A DNA stretch of 64,000 nucleotides from CAZLYK01 sp964563495 (GCA_964563495.1 CAZLYK010000010.1:1-64000), one strand, 5' to 3'. Positions 11,938 through 22,633 are shown, numbered from the stretch's first letter. Notes: generated from the sequence alone by a model not told the origin. Translations and numbers: made by a program.

Positions 11938-12933
11938 TTAACGACACGCCGGAATTATTTCTCGCCCGTAGACTTCGACCGTCTGCTCTTCGTCGCCGCA
12001 CATGAGATAGATGTTGAATTGGGAGACCCCGATCGCCTCAAGTTCCTTCAATCGCCGGACCTGCTCGGCCGGCGGACCGACGATGCAGAAACGATCGACC
12101 ACATCATTGGTCACGAACTCGGCGTTGCTGCTGCCGACTTCGGCGTGGTGTCGATAGTCGTAGCCTTTGCGGTCACGAATGAACCCGGTCAATTCCGGCG
12201 GCAGTTCGTCGGCCTGATAGCGGGAAACCAGGTCGACCACGTGGTTCGAGACGAGGGCCGGGAACCACCGGACGCGGTCGCGAGCCGAGGCGAGGTTGTC
12301 CGACACCCAGACCGGCGCGGCGCTCATGACTTTGATCGCGGAAAAATCGCGACCGGCCTCTTCGGCTCCTTCGCGGACGAAATTCAAGCACCATTTGATC
12401 AAATGCGGATCGGCAAACTGCAGGATTACTCCATCGCCAATCCGGCCGGCGCAGCGCAACGCCTTGGGCCCATATGCAGCGACCCAGACCGGCGGCACCC
12501 CGGCATCGGCCCAGGTCATTTGAATCTCTTTCTCCTCGTAAACGATCTGCTTGCCGGCGCACAGATCACGGATTACCTGGACGGCCTCTTCCAGATTCGC
12601 GAGCGTGGTCGGGCCCTTGCCCATGACGCGCCGCGAACTGTCGCCGCGCCCGATGCCGATATCCATCCTGCCGCCGGAGATGCGGTTGATCGTCGCGAGC
12701 AGGCTGGCGGTGACCGTCGGGTCGCGCACTACCGGATTGGTCACGCAAGTGCCCAACCGCATCCGCTGGGTGTTCGCTGCCATGAGCGTCAAGAGCGGGT
12801 ATGGCTCCTGCCAGAGGACGTGCGAATCGAAGATCCATCCATAAACGAAACCGGCGGCCTCGGCCTGCCTCGTCAGGCTGATGATCCGCCCCGGCGTCAT
12901 ATCGGGTTTAAATGTGATGGCGAATTCAAGCAT
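11938..12933 (-). CDS. LLM-class flavin/F420-dependent oxidoreductase
   Basis: 331 aa. The bacterial luciferase-like TIM-barrel is indicated by MLEFAITFKPDMTP at the start, then DSHVLWQEPYP, GTCVTNPVVRDPT and GRMDIGIGRGDSSRR. Length and motifs fit the F420-dependent LLM group often found beside dihydropyrimidinase. An in-frame TTG lies 6 nt upstream; the ATG at 12933 has AGGA 6 nt before it, and that AGGA is part of a repeat copy. Placement after the beta-ureidopropionase gene suggests a redox role in pyrimidine or hydantoin catabolism. Use of F420 rather than FMN is inferred, and is supported by an F420:NADP reductase gene elsewhere in the window. Confidence 0.83.
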   Translation of the reverse strand: MLEFAITFKPDMTPGRIISLTRQAEAAGFVYGWIFDSHVLWQEPYPLLTLMAANTQRMRLGTCVTNPVVRDPTVTASLLATINRISGGRMDIGIGRGDSSRRVMGKGPTTLANLEEAVQVIRDLCAGKQIVYEEKEIQMTWADAGVPPVWVAAYGPKALRCAGRIGDGVILQFADPHLIKWCLNFVREGAEEAGRDFSAIKVMSAAPVWVSDNLASARDRVRWFPALVSNHVVDLVSRYQADELPPELTGFIRDRKGYDYRHHAEVGSSNAEFVTNDVVDRFCIVGPPAEQVRRLKELEAIGVSQFNIYLMCGDEEQTVEVYGREIIPACR

Positions 12934-12935
12934 AT

Positions 12936-12981
12936 TCAATCCTGTTCAATCCTGCAAAAATCCGGTTAATCCTGTCTGTTT
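12936..12981. repeat. Single-arm copy of the AATAGACAGG repeat family
   Basis: Shows AATCCTGTTCAATCCTGC then GTTAATCCTGTCTGTTT between the nitrilase and LLM genes. On the minus strand its AGGATTGAAT lies just before the LLM start codon. Confidence 0.6.
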
Positions 12982-12990
12982 CTTTGCTAG

Positions 12991-13860
12991 CTATTCTTTG
13001 ACGAGTAATCCGTAAGTCTCCGGCCGGCGGTCGCGGAAGAACTGCCAGGTATTGCGAACCTCGCGGATCAGGTCGAGATCGAGATCGGCTACGACCAACG
13101 CGTCCTGATCACGCGGAGCCTGCGCGATGATCTTCCCGCGCGGATCGCAGAAATAACTCTGCCCGTAAAACTCGCCGATGTTCCACGGCTCTTCATAGCC
13201 GACGCGATTGATCGCGCCGATGAAATAACCATTTGCCACGGCGTGCGCCGGTTGTTCGATCTTCCACAAATACTCCGAGAGCCCGGCGACGGTGGCCGAT
13301 GGATTGAAGACGATCTCCGCGCCGTTCAGACCCAGCACGCGCGCGCCTTCGGGAAAATGCCTGTCGTAACAGATGTAGACGCCGATCCGCGCGTAGGCGG
13401 TGTCGAAGCAAGGGTAGCCCAGGTTGCCGGGTTTGAAGTAGAACTTCTCCCAGAAGCCCGGCGCGACGTGTGGAATATGGTTCTTTCGATATTTGCCCAG
13501 GTACTTGCCGTCGGCATCGATCACCGCGGCGGTGTTGTAGTAAACGCCGGTGATCTCTTCTTCGTAGATCGGGACGATCAGCACCATGCCGTGATCGCGC
13601 GCGATATCCTGCATCAGTTTGACGGTCGGCCCATCCGGGATCTTCTCGACCGCTTCGTACCACCGCGTCTGTTGCTCGGCACAGAAATACGGCGTGGTGA
13701 AGACCTCCTGCATGCAGAGGATCTTGACTCCCCGGGCGGCGGCCTCTTCGATCATATCCATGTGCTTGTCGAGGTTGATCCGTTTGATGTCCTCGATCGA
13801 GATATCGACCTCTGCGGCATTCTTCGCCTGGATCAATCCGCATTTGACTGTGTGTGCCAT
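12991..13860 (-). CDS. Nitrilase-superfamily amidohydrolase, probable beta-ureidopropionase
   Basis: 289 aa. The Glu-Lys-Cys triad of the carbon-nitrogen hydrolase family is visible: Glu in MQEVF (~52), Lys in KNHIPH (~125), Cys in YICYDRHFPEG (~162). This fits N-carbamoyl-beta-alanine amidohydrolase, which releases beta-alanine, CO2 and ammonia in reductive pyrimidine breakdown. Start MAHTVKCGLIQ at 13860 has AAAGGA 5 nt upstream; the frame is open further but that part would overlap the permease gene and is not used. Dihydropyrimidinase and an NCS1 permease directly upstream give the pathway assignment. N-carbamoyl-D-amino-acid hydrolase is the main alternative. Confidence 0.87.
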   Translation of the reverse strand: MAHTVKCGLIQAKNAAEVDISIEDIKRINLDKHMDMIEEAAARGVKILCMQEVFTTPYFCAEQQTRWYEAVEKIPDGPTVKLMQDIARDHGMVLIVPIYEEEITGVYYNTAAVIDADGKYLGKYRKNHIPHVAPGFWEKFYFKPGNLGYPCFDTAYARIGVYICYDRHFPEGARVLGLNGAEIVFNPSATVAGLSEYLWKIEQPAHAVANGYFIGAINRVGYEEPWNIGEFYGQSYFCDPRGKIIAQAPRDQDALVVADLDLDLIREVRNTWQFFRDRRPETYGLLVKE

Positions 13861-13895
13861 AAAAGTCCTTTCCGAAACGCCACCGTGACCGGCGC

Positions 13896-15428
13896 CTATT
13901 GAGTAAGCGAGCTTGAGCCAGTGCGGCGCGTTTTCATGAGTAAAAGATAGAGTAGAAATCCGACGACGAAGGTGACAAACCACGCGTATGTGTAAAGGGT
14001 GTCGAAAAAAATCGGCTGAGCGATCCGCCCGCCCGGCGTCGAAGCCGCCCGGATGAATCCGGGAACGACCGGGGCTATGGCGAGGGCCAGAGCCGTAACC
14101 GCACGCCAGTTGAAGCCGTTCGAGTAGAGATATTGCCCGTGCGGGTCGAAGAGTGCGGCCAGATCCAGGCGCTGCTTGCGCAAAACCCAGTAATCGCAGA
14201 TCAAAATTCCGGCGATCGCGCCCATCAGTCCCGAATAGCCGATCAGCCAGGTGAAGATGTAATCGCCCATCGAAGCGAGCAGCTTCCACGGCATCATGAG
14301 AACGCCTATCACCGCCGTGATTAATCCTCCGCCGACATATGAGATCAGCCTCGGGTTGAGGTTTGAGAAATCGTTCGACGGCGAGACGACATTCGCCGCC
14401 ATATTGGTCGTGATCTGTGCGGCGAAGATCACGACGGTGGCAAACAGAATGACCGCCAGACTGTCGAAGCGCGCCATGAGGTCCACCGGATTGGGGATCG
14501 GCGTTCCGTAAATCAGTAAGGTCGCGCTGGTGACGGCCACGCCGATGAAGGCGAAGGCCGTCATGGTCAGCGGCAGGCCGAGCGCCTGCCCGAGCATCTG
14601 CGAACGCTGCGATCGCGCGTACCGGGTGAAGTCGGGTATGTTCAGACTGAGCGTCGCCCAGTAACCGACTGAAGCCGTAAGCGCGCCCGGAAAGATGACC
14701 CAGAAATTATTCCGCTGTCTGATCAGGGCGCTCGATTCCCGCAGCACGCGCCCCAGTCCGCCGGCGCGCGATGAAGCCCACCAGAGCAAAACTGCGCCAC
14801 CCGCGAGCAAGAGCGGGGCCGACCACGATTCCAGGTACTTGATGCCCTCGACGCCTTTGAGGATGATAAAGACCTGAATCACCCAGAAGATCGTCGCCGC
14901 GATCCAGGTGTGGACCGCGACGCCGAAGACGGAAGCGCCGTCAAACAGGTTGCCCCAATTGTTCGACATCTTGCCTAAGAGGGCGTCGATCGCCGCGCCA
15001 CCGATCCAGGTTTGAATTCCGAACCACCCGCAGGCGACGACAGCGCGTAGGATCGCGGGAATATTGGCGCCTTTGGTTCCGAAGGAAGCGCGGCAAAGCA
15101 CCGGAAAAGAGACGCCATACTTGGTTCCGGCGTGAGCGTTGAGGATCATCGGGATGAGGACGATGGTATTGCCGAGCAGGATCGTCAGCATCGCCTGCTG
15201 CCAGTTCATGCCCGCCTCGATGAAGCCGCCCGCGAGCGTGTAGGTGGTGATGACCACGCTCATCCCGATCCAGAGCGCCGCGATATTCCAGGTCGACCAC
15301 GTCCTTTCCCTGATCGTGGTCGGCGCGAGGTCGGGGTTCCAGAGCGGGCTCGATGAAACGTCTGTCTTTAGTTCTACAAAATCGCGCCGGGAAGACTCAA
15401 TTCCGGTTCTGGTCGTGTCGGTCGCCAT
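13896..15428 (-). CDS. NCS1-family nucleobase/hydantoin permease
   Basis: 510 aa, about 12 transmembrane segments. The N-terminal NPDLAPTTIRERTWSTWN is the usual NCS1 entry motif, followed by SFGTKGANIPAILRA and CGWFGIQTWIGG. The family imports uracil, allantoin, hydantoins or related rings with a cation. Two ATGs are possible; the one at 15428 is preferred because GGTGAG is 6 nt upstream, while the other (15434) leaves too little space. It lies between dihydropyrimidinase and the beta-ureidopropionase-type gene, so it probably imports the substrate of this pathway. Confidence 0.9.
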   Translation of the reverse strand: MATDTTRTGIESSRRDFVELKTDVSSSPLWNPDLAPTTIRERTWSTWNIAALWIGMSVVITTYTLAGGFIEAGMNWQQAMLTILLGNTIVLIPMILNAHAGTKYGVSFPVLCRASFGTKGANIPAILRAVVACGWFGIQTWIGGAAIDALLGKMSNNWGNLFDGASVFGVAVHTWIAATIFWVIQVFIILKGVEGIKYLESWSAPLLLAGGAVLLWWASSRAGGLGRVLRESSALIRQRNNFWVIFPGALTASVGYWATLSLNIPDFTRYARSQRSQMLGQALGLPLTMTAFAFIGVAVTSATLLIYGTPIPNPVDLMARFDSLAVILFATVVIFAAQITTNMAANVVSPSNDFSNLNPRLISYVGGGLITAVIGVLMMPWKLLASMGDYIFTWLIGYSGLMGAIAGILICDYWVLRKQRLDLAALFDPHGQYLYSNGFNWRAVTALALAIAPVVPGFIRAASTPGGRIAQPIFFDTLYTYAWFVTFVVGFLLYLLLMKTRRTGSSSLTQ

Positions 15429-15446
15429 GGTCATCTCACCCGTCTC

Positions 15447-16838
<1,392 letters not shown>

Positions 16839-16864
16839 GGTCCACTCTCCAGATGATAGCGAAT

Positions 16865-19800
16865 TTATTTCTCGAGCTTTCTTCCCGCATTGAGCTGGTC
16901 GAAATTCAGAATAGCGTTGAAGACCAGGAAGTAACTCCCCTGAGTTTCGGCGCGCCAGAACGGGTTGTTGGAGAAGAGCAGGACGTGGCCCTGCTCGACC
17001 GGGACGTCGATCACCGCGGCGTGCTGCGCGATCTCGTTGCCGGCTTCGAGCAGTCCTGAAACCAGCAACTCGCGCGCGTCGGCGTAACGCAGGATTACAC
17101 GAGGACGGGCCGAAGGCGGAATCAGATAGACGGCGTTGCGCGCCATCTCAGCCGTCACCGGCGCGGCTTCCCAGACTTCAGACTTGGGTTCCTCGGGGAT
17201 CTCCGCGGGCGGGCGATTTTGCACCGTGTCCGGGTCGTCGATTGTCCCGCGACCGGTCATGCGATCGCCGCCCTCCGGCGAGGGCCTTCGGCCGCCTCTG
17301 CCTCCCGCCATATTGCTCAGATTGAAGATCGGCCCGCTCGAACAAAAGATGGCCAGATTATCGCCATAGCCGTAAAGGACGGGGCTGGCCGCGTCGACGA
17401 TCTTTGAGCGAACGACCGTGCCGGGCGCTCTCAATCGCTGCGACGAAGCGGTCGAGACTCCCGGCGTGAATCCGAGCGTGACCGCGAAAATTGAAGTGTC
17501 GTTGGCGGTGATCAGCAATCCGCCGCGCCTGACGAAGTTCTCAAGATTGGCCAGACCCGACCAGCCCAGGCCTGGACGCATATCATCGGTCGAATCAATC
17601 TTGCCGATGTTCGGTGTCAGCTCGGTCGTCTTCCACGGCAGCGGGTTGCCGAACCTGGGAATGCCGCTGATGATCTGCTGCGGATTGGCGCGGCCTACGG
17701 GCGCGAAGATGATCACGTCGTATTTGGCGTTGAGGTTGTCGTCTTTGGCTGCGTCCTGGGTGCTCATGTAATCGAAAGGGACTTTGTAGCGGTCGAACTC
17801 CAATCGCCACCAGCCTTCATCCTGTGTGCTCAACCAGGTATGCATCAACGCTATCCGCGCGGCTTTGATCGGATGGGATTTGACCTGCGGAGCGGCGTCA
17901 GTCGCATAAATCTTCAACCCCAACTCGCCCGCCGCCCGGTCAACCTCGCCCTGGCTGACGCCCCGGATAATGAATGAGCCGCGATTGAATTTTGTCCCGG
18001 CGGCTTCAAACGGCTCTTCGGCCGACTCAAACGCCGCGCCTTTGAAACGATAACGCAGTGTGACCAGCGTGTTGTCTGCGTTGTGATTGACCAGAAAGAT
18101 CGAGCCGTGACCCTCCACGCCGCCCACCGCTTTGACTTCGCCGCTCACCTTCTCAGCCGCCGCATCGAGGACTTTGAGGTCGGTCACGCGGACGACCTGG
18201 ACGTTGCCCAGATCACCAAAGGTCCAGGCGGTGTCATCGTAGATATTTCGCTGCGGATCGTTCGGAGACCAGTATTGGTAATCGAGCATCATATCGGCGA
18301 TGCGGCTGTAAGGCTGATCCATCCGGACGATGTAGCTGCCCGCCGGGAATTGGCGCGAGCCCGGCTCCTGCGAGGCATTCCCGCCATTTGAACCGGCTGC
18401 GGCGCGCGCCGGCTTCTTCTTCGCCGGCAGGGTGACGGAGAACGGCGCGGTGGCGCGGTGAACCTCACAGCCCTGCATCTGGAGCAGGCGAAGCAGCTCT
18501 GCCTGCCCGCCCGGACGCGGGTCATCGCCGGGGAAGACATAGGCCGCCGGACCCGACGTCTTCGGCTTGAGGATCGAGTTCTTGCTCTTCAGGTAGAAAT
18601 TGCGGAGGAAGTATTGGTTGTTCGCGGCAAACTGGGCGAGCGAGACGAGCAGGCCCGTCTGCTGATAATTGTTGTTGTTTCGCTGCGACCACCTGGCTTT
18701 CGGCAGCGGAGGGTTCTGTTTGTACCAGGTCCGCGAATATTCCGCCGGCGAGAGCGTGCGCTCGACCGTATCGGCCCCGCCGTTGCCGAATGTTTCGTAG
18801 AGCCGGCTGATGCCGTTGTGCGACGCCGCGATGAACATGAGATAACTCGGCGACCAGGTGTCGAAAGTGCCGTAGGTGAAGACGCCGGGCATCCCCATCT
18901 TGGTCATCTCACCGACGTTGTTCCATCCGATCATGTGCCATTCATTGGTCAGGATCGGATCGAGCCAGGCGTTGTATGGTTCGGCGCCGACCGTGTTGTC
19001 GTAAAGGTAGGCGACCGATTCGTGCAGATCGTGGAGCACCTGCGGTCTCCAGTCGAGGTAGGTCTTGAGTACGTTCTGCGTCAGCTTGAGCGAGAGCCCC
19101 ATCGAATCACGGTTGTTGTCGTGCGCGACGTAATGCCCCCAGTAGATCAGATTCGGCCAGTTCTTGTCCGGGTTGGCCAAATGCCAGTTGTAGATGTCCA
19201 CCTGCCGGTCGCGCCCGTCGACTTCGACAACCGGCGTGATCAGCGTGATCGCCCCGTCGCGGATCGATTTGATGTACTGGCTTTCGTCCACCGCCAAACG
19301 ATAAGCCAGCTCCATGAGCGCCGTCGGTGAGCCGGTTTCGGGCGAATGAATCGTCCCGGTGATGTAGTAGACCGGGATTGTCTCGGCGATCAACTTCTCG
19401 GCTTCATCGTCGTTGAGATTGATCGCCCGCGGATCGGCGAGCCTGGCCAGTCGCGCCCGGTTCTCCTCCAGCTTTGCCAGGTTGGCTTCAGACGAGACGG
19501 CGACGGCGACCATCTCGCGGCCCTCTTCGGTCCGGCCGATGCTGAAGACTTTGACCCGCGGGCTGGCCTGTTCGAGCATTCGCATGTAGCGATAGACCTC
19601 GTGCGAATAAGGCAACTTGCCCGGCGCGCCCGCGATGTCGCCGATCACGGCTTTCGGCGTCGGGACCGTCTTCGAGGCCGGCAGATAATCGGTGAGCGGT
19701 GAATTGAAGAAAGTCTCGGTCGTGTATTCACGGATCTTCTTTGTGTATTCCTCGTCAACCGGCTGCCTCGGATCACGACCCGGCTTGATCGTGACGGCGG

Positions 19801-19882
19801 TTTGCGCCAAGGCGTTGAGCGCCGTGCAGCCAAACAGACACAAGCTCAGAATAAAAAAACGGATATACTGACTGGTCTTCAT
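16865..19882 (-). CDS. Large secreted M14-family zinc carboxypeptidase
   Basis: 1005 aa. N-terminal MKTSQYIRFFILSLCLFGC then ALAQT is a signal peptide; the LFGC resembles a lipobox but Phe at that place makes it uncertain. The first zinc pair is in GTIHSPETGSP (~179) and a third histidine in LHDLHESVAYLYDN (~284), as in M14 peptidases. The catalytic C-terminal glutamate is not obvious to me. The C-terminal half (from ~600) holds additional domains including NHNADNTLVTLRYRF and LLFSNNPFWRAETQG, common in acidobacterial M14 proteins. ATG 19882 has GAGG 6 nt upstream. Confidence 0.85.
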   Translation of the reverse strand: MKTSQYIRFFILSLCLFGCTALNALAQTAVTIKPGRDPRQPVDEEYTKKIREYTTETFFNSPLTDYLPASKTVPTPKAVIGDIAGAPGKLPYSHEVYRYMRMLEQASPRVKVFSIGRTEEGREMVAVAVSSEANLAKLEENRARLARLADPRAINLNDDEAEKLIAETIPVYYITGTIHSPETGSPTALMELAYRLAVDESQYIKSIRDGAITLITPVVEVDGRDRQVDIYNWHLANPDKNWPNLIYWGHYVAHDNNRDSMGLSLKLTQNVLKTYLDWRPQVLHDLHESVAYLYDNTVGAEPYNAWLDPILTNEWHMIGWNNVGEMTKMGMPGVFTYGTFDTWSPSYLMFIAASHNGISRLYETFGNGGADTVERTLSPAEYSRTWYKQNPPLPKARWSQRNNNNYQQTGLLVSLAQFAANNQYFLRNFYLKSKNSILKPKTSGPAAYVFPGDDPRPGGQAELLRLLQMQGCEVHRATAPFSVTLPAKKKPARAAAGSNGGNASQEPGSRQFPAGSYIVRMDQPYSRIADMMLDYQYWSPNDPQRNIYDDTAWTFGDLGNVQVVRVTDLKVLDAAAEKVSGEVKAVGGVEGHGSIFLVNHNADNTLVTLRYRFKGAAFESAEEPFEAAGTKFNRGSFIIRGVSQGEVDRAAGELGLKIYATDAAPQVKSHPIKAARIALMHTWLSTQDEGWWRLEFDRYKVPFDYMSTQDAAKDDNLNAKYDVIIFAPVGRANPQQIISGIPRFGNPLPWKTTELTPNIGKIDSTDDMRPGLGWSGLANLENFVRRGGLLITANDTSIFAVTLGFTPGVSTASSQRLRAPGTVVRSKIVDAASPVLYGYGDNLAIFCSSGPIFNLSNMAGGRGGRRPSPEGGDRMTGRGTIDDPDTVQNRPPAEIPEEPKSEVWEAAPVTAEMARNAVYLIPPSARPRVILRYADARELLVSGLLEAGNEIAQHAAVIDVPVEQGHVLLFSNNPFWRAETQGSYFLVFNAILNFDQLNAGRKLEK

Positions 19883-19965
19883 CGATTGCCTCGCTGGTTT
19901 GATTGTGGATGACAACAAACTCCCGCAAATCCCCCGGGTACGCGCGCAGCCTGCGCGCCGATCAA

Positions 19966-20556
19966 TCACAGGCGCGGTGTGACCAGGCCGGTCTGATCCT
20001 GATATTTTCCCGCACGATCGGCGTACGACACGTCGCAAAACTCATCCGATTCGAAGAACGTCACCTGGGCGATACCTTCGTTGGCGTAGATTCTGATCGG
20101 CAGATCGGCCGAGTTGGAAAATTCCAGCACCAGCCGGCCCCGCCAGCCCGGTTCGAGCGGCGTCGTGTTGACGATCAGACCGCTCCGCGCATAGGTCGAT
20201 TTGCCCATGCATAGACCGATGACATTTTTCGGGATATTGAAAGTCTCGACCGTTACCCCGAGCGCGTATGAATGGGGCGGCAGCAGCCAGTATTGTGAGC
20301 CGTCTTCGGTCGAGCGGAGCGGAGCTTCGATCAGGGAGTTTTCGTCGAAATTTTTCGGATCGATCTCCGCGCTGGCGATCGGCGAGAAGACGCGAAATCC
20401 GTCCGAAGCCAATCGCAGATCATAACCGTATGAAGAGACGCCCGCGGAAATAATCCGATGCCCGTTGACCTCGCGGACCAGGTTCTCTTCGAAAGGGGTG
20501 ATCATGCCGTGCTCACGACACATCTGCAAAATCCAGCGATCCGATTTGACGCTCAC
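19966..20556 (-). CDS. dcd: dCTP deaminase
   Basis: 196 aa, the usual family length. SAGVSSYGYDLRLA near residue 40 and GKSTYARSGLIVNTTPLEPG near 118 are the trimeric dUTPase/dCTP deaminase fold motifs; the ARSG arginine-serine pair is the active-site signature. It makes dUTP from dCTP for thymidylate synthesis, cytoplasmic. Start codon is GTG with GAGGAG about 10 nt upstream. It is 83 nt upstream of the M14 gene on the same strand and divergent from HU. Confidence 0.93.
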   Translation of the reverse strand: MSVKSDRWILQMCREHGMITPFEENLVREVNGHRIISAGVSSYGYDLRLASDGFRVFSPIASAEIDPKNFDENSLIEAPLRSTEDGSQYWLLPPHSYALGVTVETFNIPKNVIGLCMGKSTYARSGLIVNTTPLEPGWRGRLVLEFSNSADLPIRIYANEGIAQVTFFESDEFCDVSYADRAGKYQDQTGLVTPRL

Positions 20557-20655
20557 TAACCCGGTTCTCCTCAGATAGGAAATTCGAATTGGCTGAGTCT
20601 AGCCGATGTCAAATGGGGCCGCAAGTTTTGGAAAATTATGGACATGATCGTGAGC

Positions 20656-20684
20656 TTGACACCCATGAGACCCATTTCTATAAT
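20656..20684 (+). promoter_or_regulatory. Consensus sigma70 promoter of the HU gene
   Basis: Perfect TTGACA (20656-20661), 17-nt spacer and perfect TATAAT (20679-20684), with transcription expected near 20691 and the HU start codon about 77 nt further on. One of the best promoter matches in the window. Confidence 0.85.
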
Positions 20685-20767
20685 GCGCCCGGCTTTAAGC
20701 GAGGATCCCAAACAATCAGACAAGCCTAGCGATCCCGGGCGCTTCCACATTTGGAAAGGGTATAACT

Positions 20768-21031
20768 GTGATTAAACTTGACATCATTAATAATGTCGCC
20801 GAGAAGACGGGTGTGCCGAAGATGAAGGCTGAGACCGCGGTCGAGGCGCTTTTCGAAGCAATGAAGGAAGCCATGAAGCGCGGGGAGCGAATCGAACTGA
20901 GGGGCTTCGGCGTCTTCGTCGTCAAACCGCGCAAACGCGGCATCGGGCGCAACCCGCGCACCGGAACCCAAGTCGCGATCCCCGAAGGTAAGACCATTCG
21001 CTTCAAACCCGGCAAAGAACTGCAGTCCTAA
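20768..21031 (+). CDS. HU-family DNA-binding protein
   Basis: 87 aa, normal HU length. Begins MIKLDIINNVAEKTGVP from a GTG codon with AAGGG 7 nt upstream. IELRGFGVFVVKPRKRG followed by RNPRTGTQVAIPEGKTI is the DNA-binding beta-arm of the HU/IHF family, including the RNP motif. A dimeric nucleoid protein that bends DNA. It stands alone between a consensus promoter and a strong terminator, so it is probably a highly expressed single-gene transcript. A second HU paralogue lies at 53714-54013. Confidence 0.93.
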   Translation: MIKLDIINNVAEKTGVPKMKAETAVEALFEAMKEAMKRGERIELRGFGVFVVKPRKRGIGRNPRTGTQVAIPEGKTIRFKPGKELQS

Positions 21032-21047
21032 TCCGACTGAAAAAAAT

Positions 21048-21079
21048 GAGGCTGTGATCCTCGGGATCACAGCCTCTTT
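21048..21079 (+). terminator. Rho-independent terminator of the HU gene
   Basis: Perfect 13-bp stem (GAGGCTGTGATCC paired with GGATCACAGCCTC) with a 3-nt TCG loop and a short T run, 17 nt after the HU stop codon. Confidence 0.85.
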
Positions 21080-21264
21080 GACCATCGCAGAGAGATCTTG
21101 AGACAAGCCGGCAGTCGTAGCAGTTACGACTCGTCTATTCCCTATTCGATCGCTGCGAGCGATTTCTCCATTCCCGCCGCCCGACTCGTCAACCAATCCT
21201 GCCAACGCAGTGATAACGCTTTCCAGCCTTTTGGTCTGGAGTCGGGCGGCTCGATGTTCTCAAA

Positions 21265-21471
21265 CTAATCGATCGCAGCGACTCGCATGCCCACATGACG
21301 ACCCATGCGCTCACTCAGATACCACTTGTGATCGCGAATGCGGGACCACGCGGATCTGGCTTCGGACGACGGCAAATCTATCCCAGCAAGTTTCCTCAAA
21401 ACCAACCGTTCAACCTCGGCCAACTGGTTGGACCTTTCAATCACCTGGTCCAACCGATATGGTAATCTCAT
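21265..21471 (-). CDS. Small protein resembling a DUF4032 C-terminus, possibly truncated by a nonsense codon
   Basis: 68 aa. The start at 21471 (MRLPYRLDQVIERSN) has a strong AGGAGG 9 nt upstream, so translation is likely. The segment RDHKWYLSERMGRHVGMR resembles, from memory, the end of DUF4032 proteins. The reading frame stops at TAG after VAAID, but the same frame continues sensibly (FENIEPPDSRPKGWKALSL) for about 48 more codons to a second TAG near 21155. This suggests a longer ancestral gene whose tyrosine or similar codon became TAG. Function unknown. It could instead be a genuine short gene. Confidence 0.45.
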   Translation of the reverse strand: MRLPYRLDQVIERSNQLAEVERLVLRKLAGIDLPSSEARSAWSRIRDHKWYLSERMGRHVGMRVAAID

Positions 21472-21703
21472 TACTTCCCTCCTCCTCCTGCTACTTTCGC
21501 GACCGCCAGCTAAGGAGACAAATCCGCTTTCCATCCATCGCGAAAGTATGAGCGAATTATCGGGATTTACCTGCCATTTGTCCAACTCATTGTAGTAATC
21601 AATGCAATCAATTATCCTAATGGCTAGAACCCGGATTTAAGGTCCGGCGAGGTTGTCCGGGCCGGCACAGACCGGCAGCTCAGAGGGGCGGAATGGAGAG
21701 AAT

Positions 21704-22633
21704 ATGGAGATGTCGCAGTTTCGCACGTTTCGCGCCGTGGCCGAAACGCTCAATTTCACGCGTGCGGCCGAGCGATTGCACCTTACGCAATCCGCGGTCA
21801 GCCATCAGATCAAGGCCTTGGAGGAGGAGTTGGGAGAGCCGCTCTTCATTCGGGCGAAGCGTGGCGTCAAGCTTTCGCAGGCGGGGAAGATCGCGCTCGA
21901 GTATGTAGAGCGGATACTCGACGAGGCCGAGGCCTTGCGCGAGATGATCTCGGGGCGCGAGCGGTCGCCGGTCGGGCGGGTGAGGGTCGCCGCGGCAACC
22001 CAGGCTTTCGTCTATCTGTTTGCCCCGCTCTTCGAGTCGTTTATGGATTCTCATCCGGGGATCGACCTCTCCTTTCGGACGACGGTCAGCACGGACCAGA
22101 CGGTGGCCGACATACTTAATGGCGCGGGTGATGTCGGGTTCGCTTCGGTCGCCGTCTATTCCCCGAATTTACAGGTCACGAAATTATTCGAAGACGAGTT
22201 GGTGCTGGTGGTGGGCAAGGATCACCGGCTGGCCAAAAAGCGCTCGGCGACGGTCGAGGAGATCCAGCGGGAGAAGTTGATCCTCTTCGAGCGCGGCGCC
22301 TCGATCCGCCGATTCACCGAACATTTCTTCGATCAGATCGGGGTCCGGCCGGATCTGGCGCTGGAATCAAACGATACATATTTCATCAAGCTCATGGTCG
22401 AGCGCGGCCACGGTGCATCGCTGCTGCCCAAGTGGGCAGTCCGCGACGAGGTCCTCTCGGGGCGACTGGCGCAGCTTCAAATCACCGGCCACCGGCTGCG
22501 GCGTTCGGTCTCGCTCGTCTCGCTCGGTCGATTCCAGCCCTCACCGACCAGGGCCTTTATCGATTACGTTTTGCGGCATAAATCGAGGCTCCAGGCGATG
22601 GCCGAAGGCGAGAGGAAACACAAAACACCGTGA
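21704..22633 (+). CDS. LysR-family transcriptional regulator
   Basis: 309 aa. The N-terminal helix-turn-helix is classic: FRTFRAVAETLNFTRAAERL then LTQSAVSHQIKALEEELG. The effector domain follows (~90-300) with the usual VGKDHRLAKK and HGASLLPKWAV segments. ATG 21704 has GGAGAG 3 nt upstream; upstream in-frame TTG is less likely. Target unknown: it is transcribed towards the ATP-grasp-like gene (36 nt) and divergent from the small DUF4032-like gene, either of which it could control. Confidence 0.92.
   Translation: MEMSQFRTFRAVAETLNFTRAAERLHLTQSAVSHQIKALEEELGEPLFIRAKRGVKLSQAGKIALEYVERILDEAEALREMISGRERSPVGRVRVAAATQAFVYLFAPLFESFMDSHPGIDLSFRTTVSTDQTVADILNGAGDVGFASVAVYSPNLQVTKLFEDELVLVVGKDHRLAKKRSATVEEIQREKLILFERGASIRRFTEHFFDQIGVRPDLALESNDTYFIKLMVERGHGASLLPKWAVRDEVLSGRLAQLQITGHRLRRSVSLVSLGRFQPSPTRAFIDYVLRHKSRLQAMAEGERKHKTP

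Noticed and set aside
11317..12969. 550-codon open frame on the plus strand
   Set aside because: It lies exactly opposite the secreted hydrolase and LLM genes, whose families are recognisable. Its translation has no family features and mirrors the codon bias of the real genes.
13896..14289. Upstream extension of the beta-ureidopropionase-type gene
   Set aside because: It would overlap most of the 3' end of the permease gene; the good AAAGGA and family start MAHTVKCGLIQ at 13860 decide it.
19882..20038. Upstream extension of the M14 gene
   Set aside because: Would overlap dcd; the GAGG and signal peptide at 19882 give a better start.
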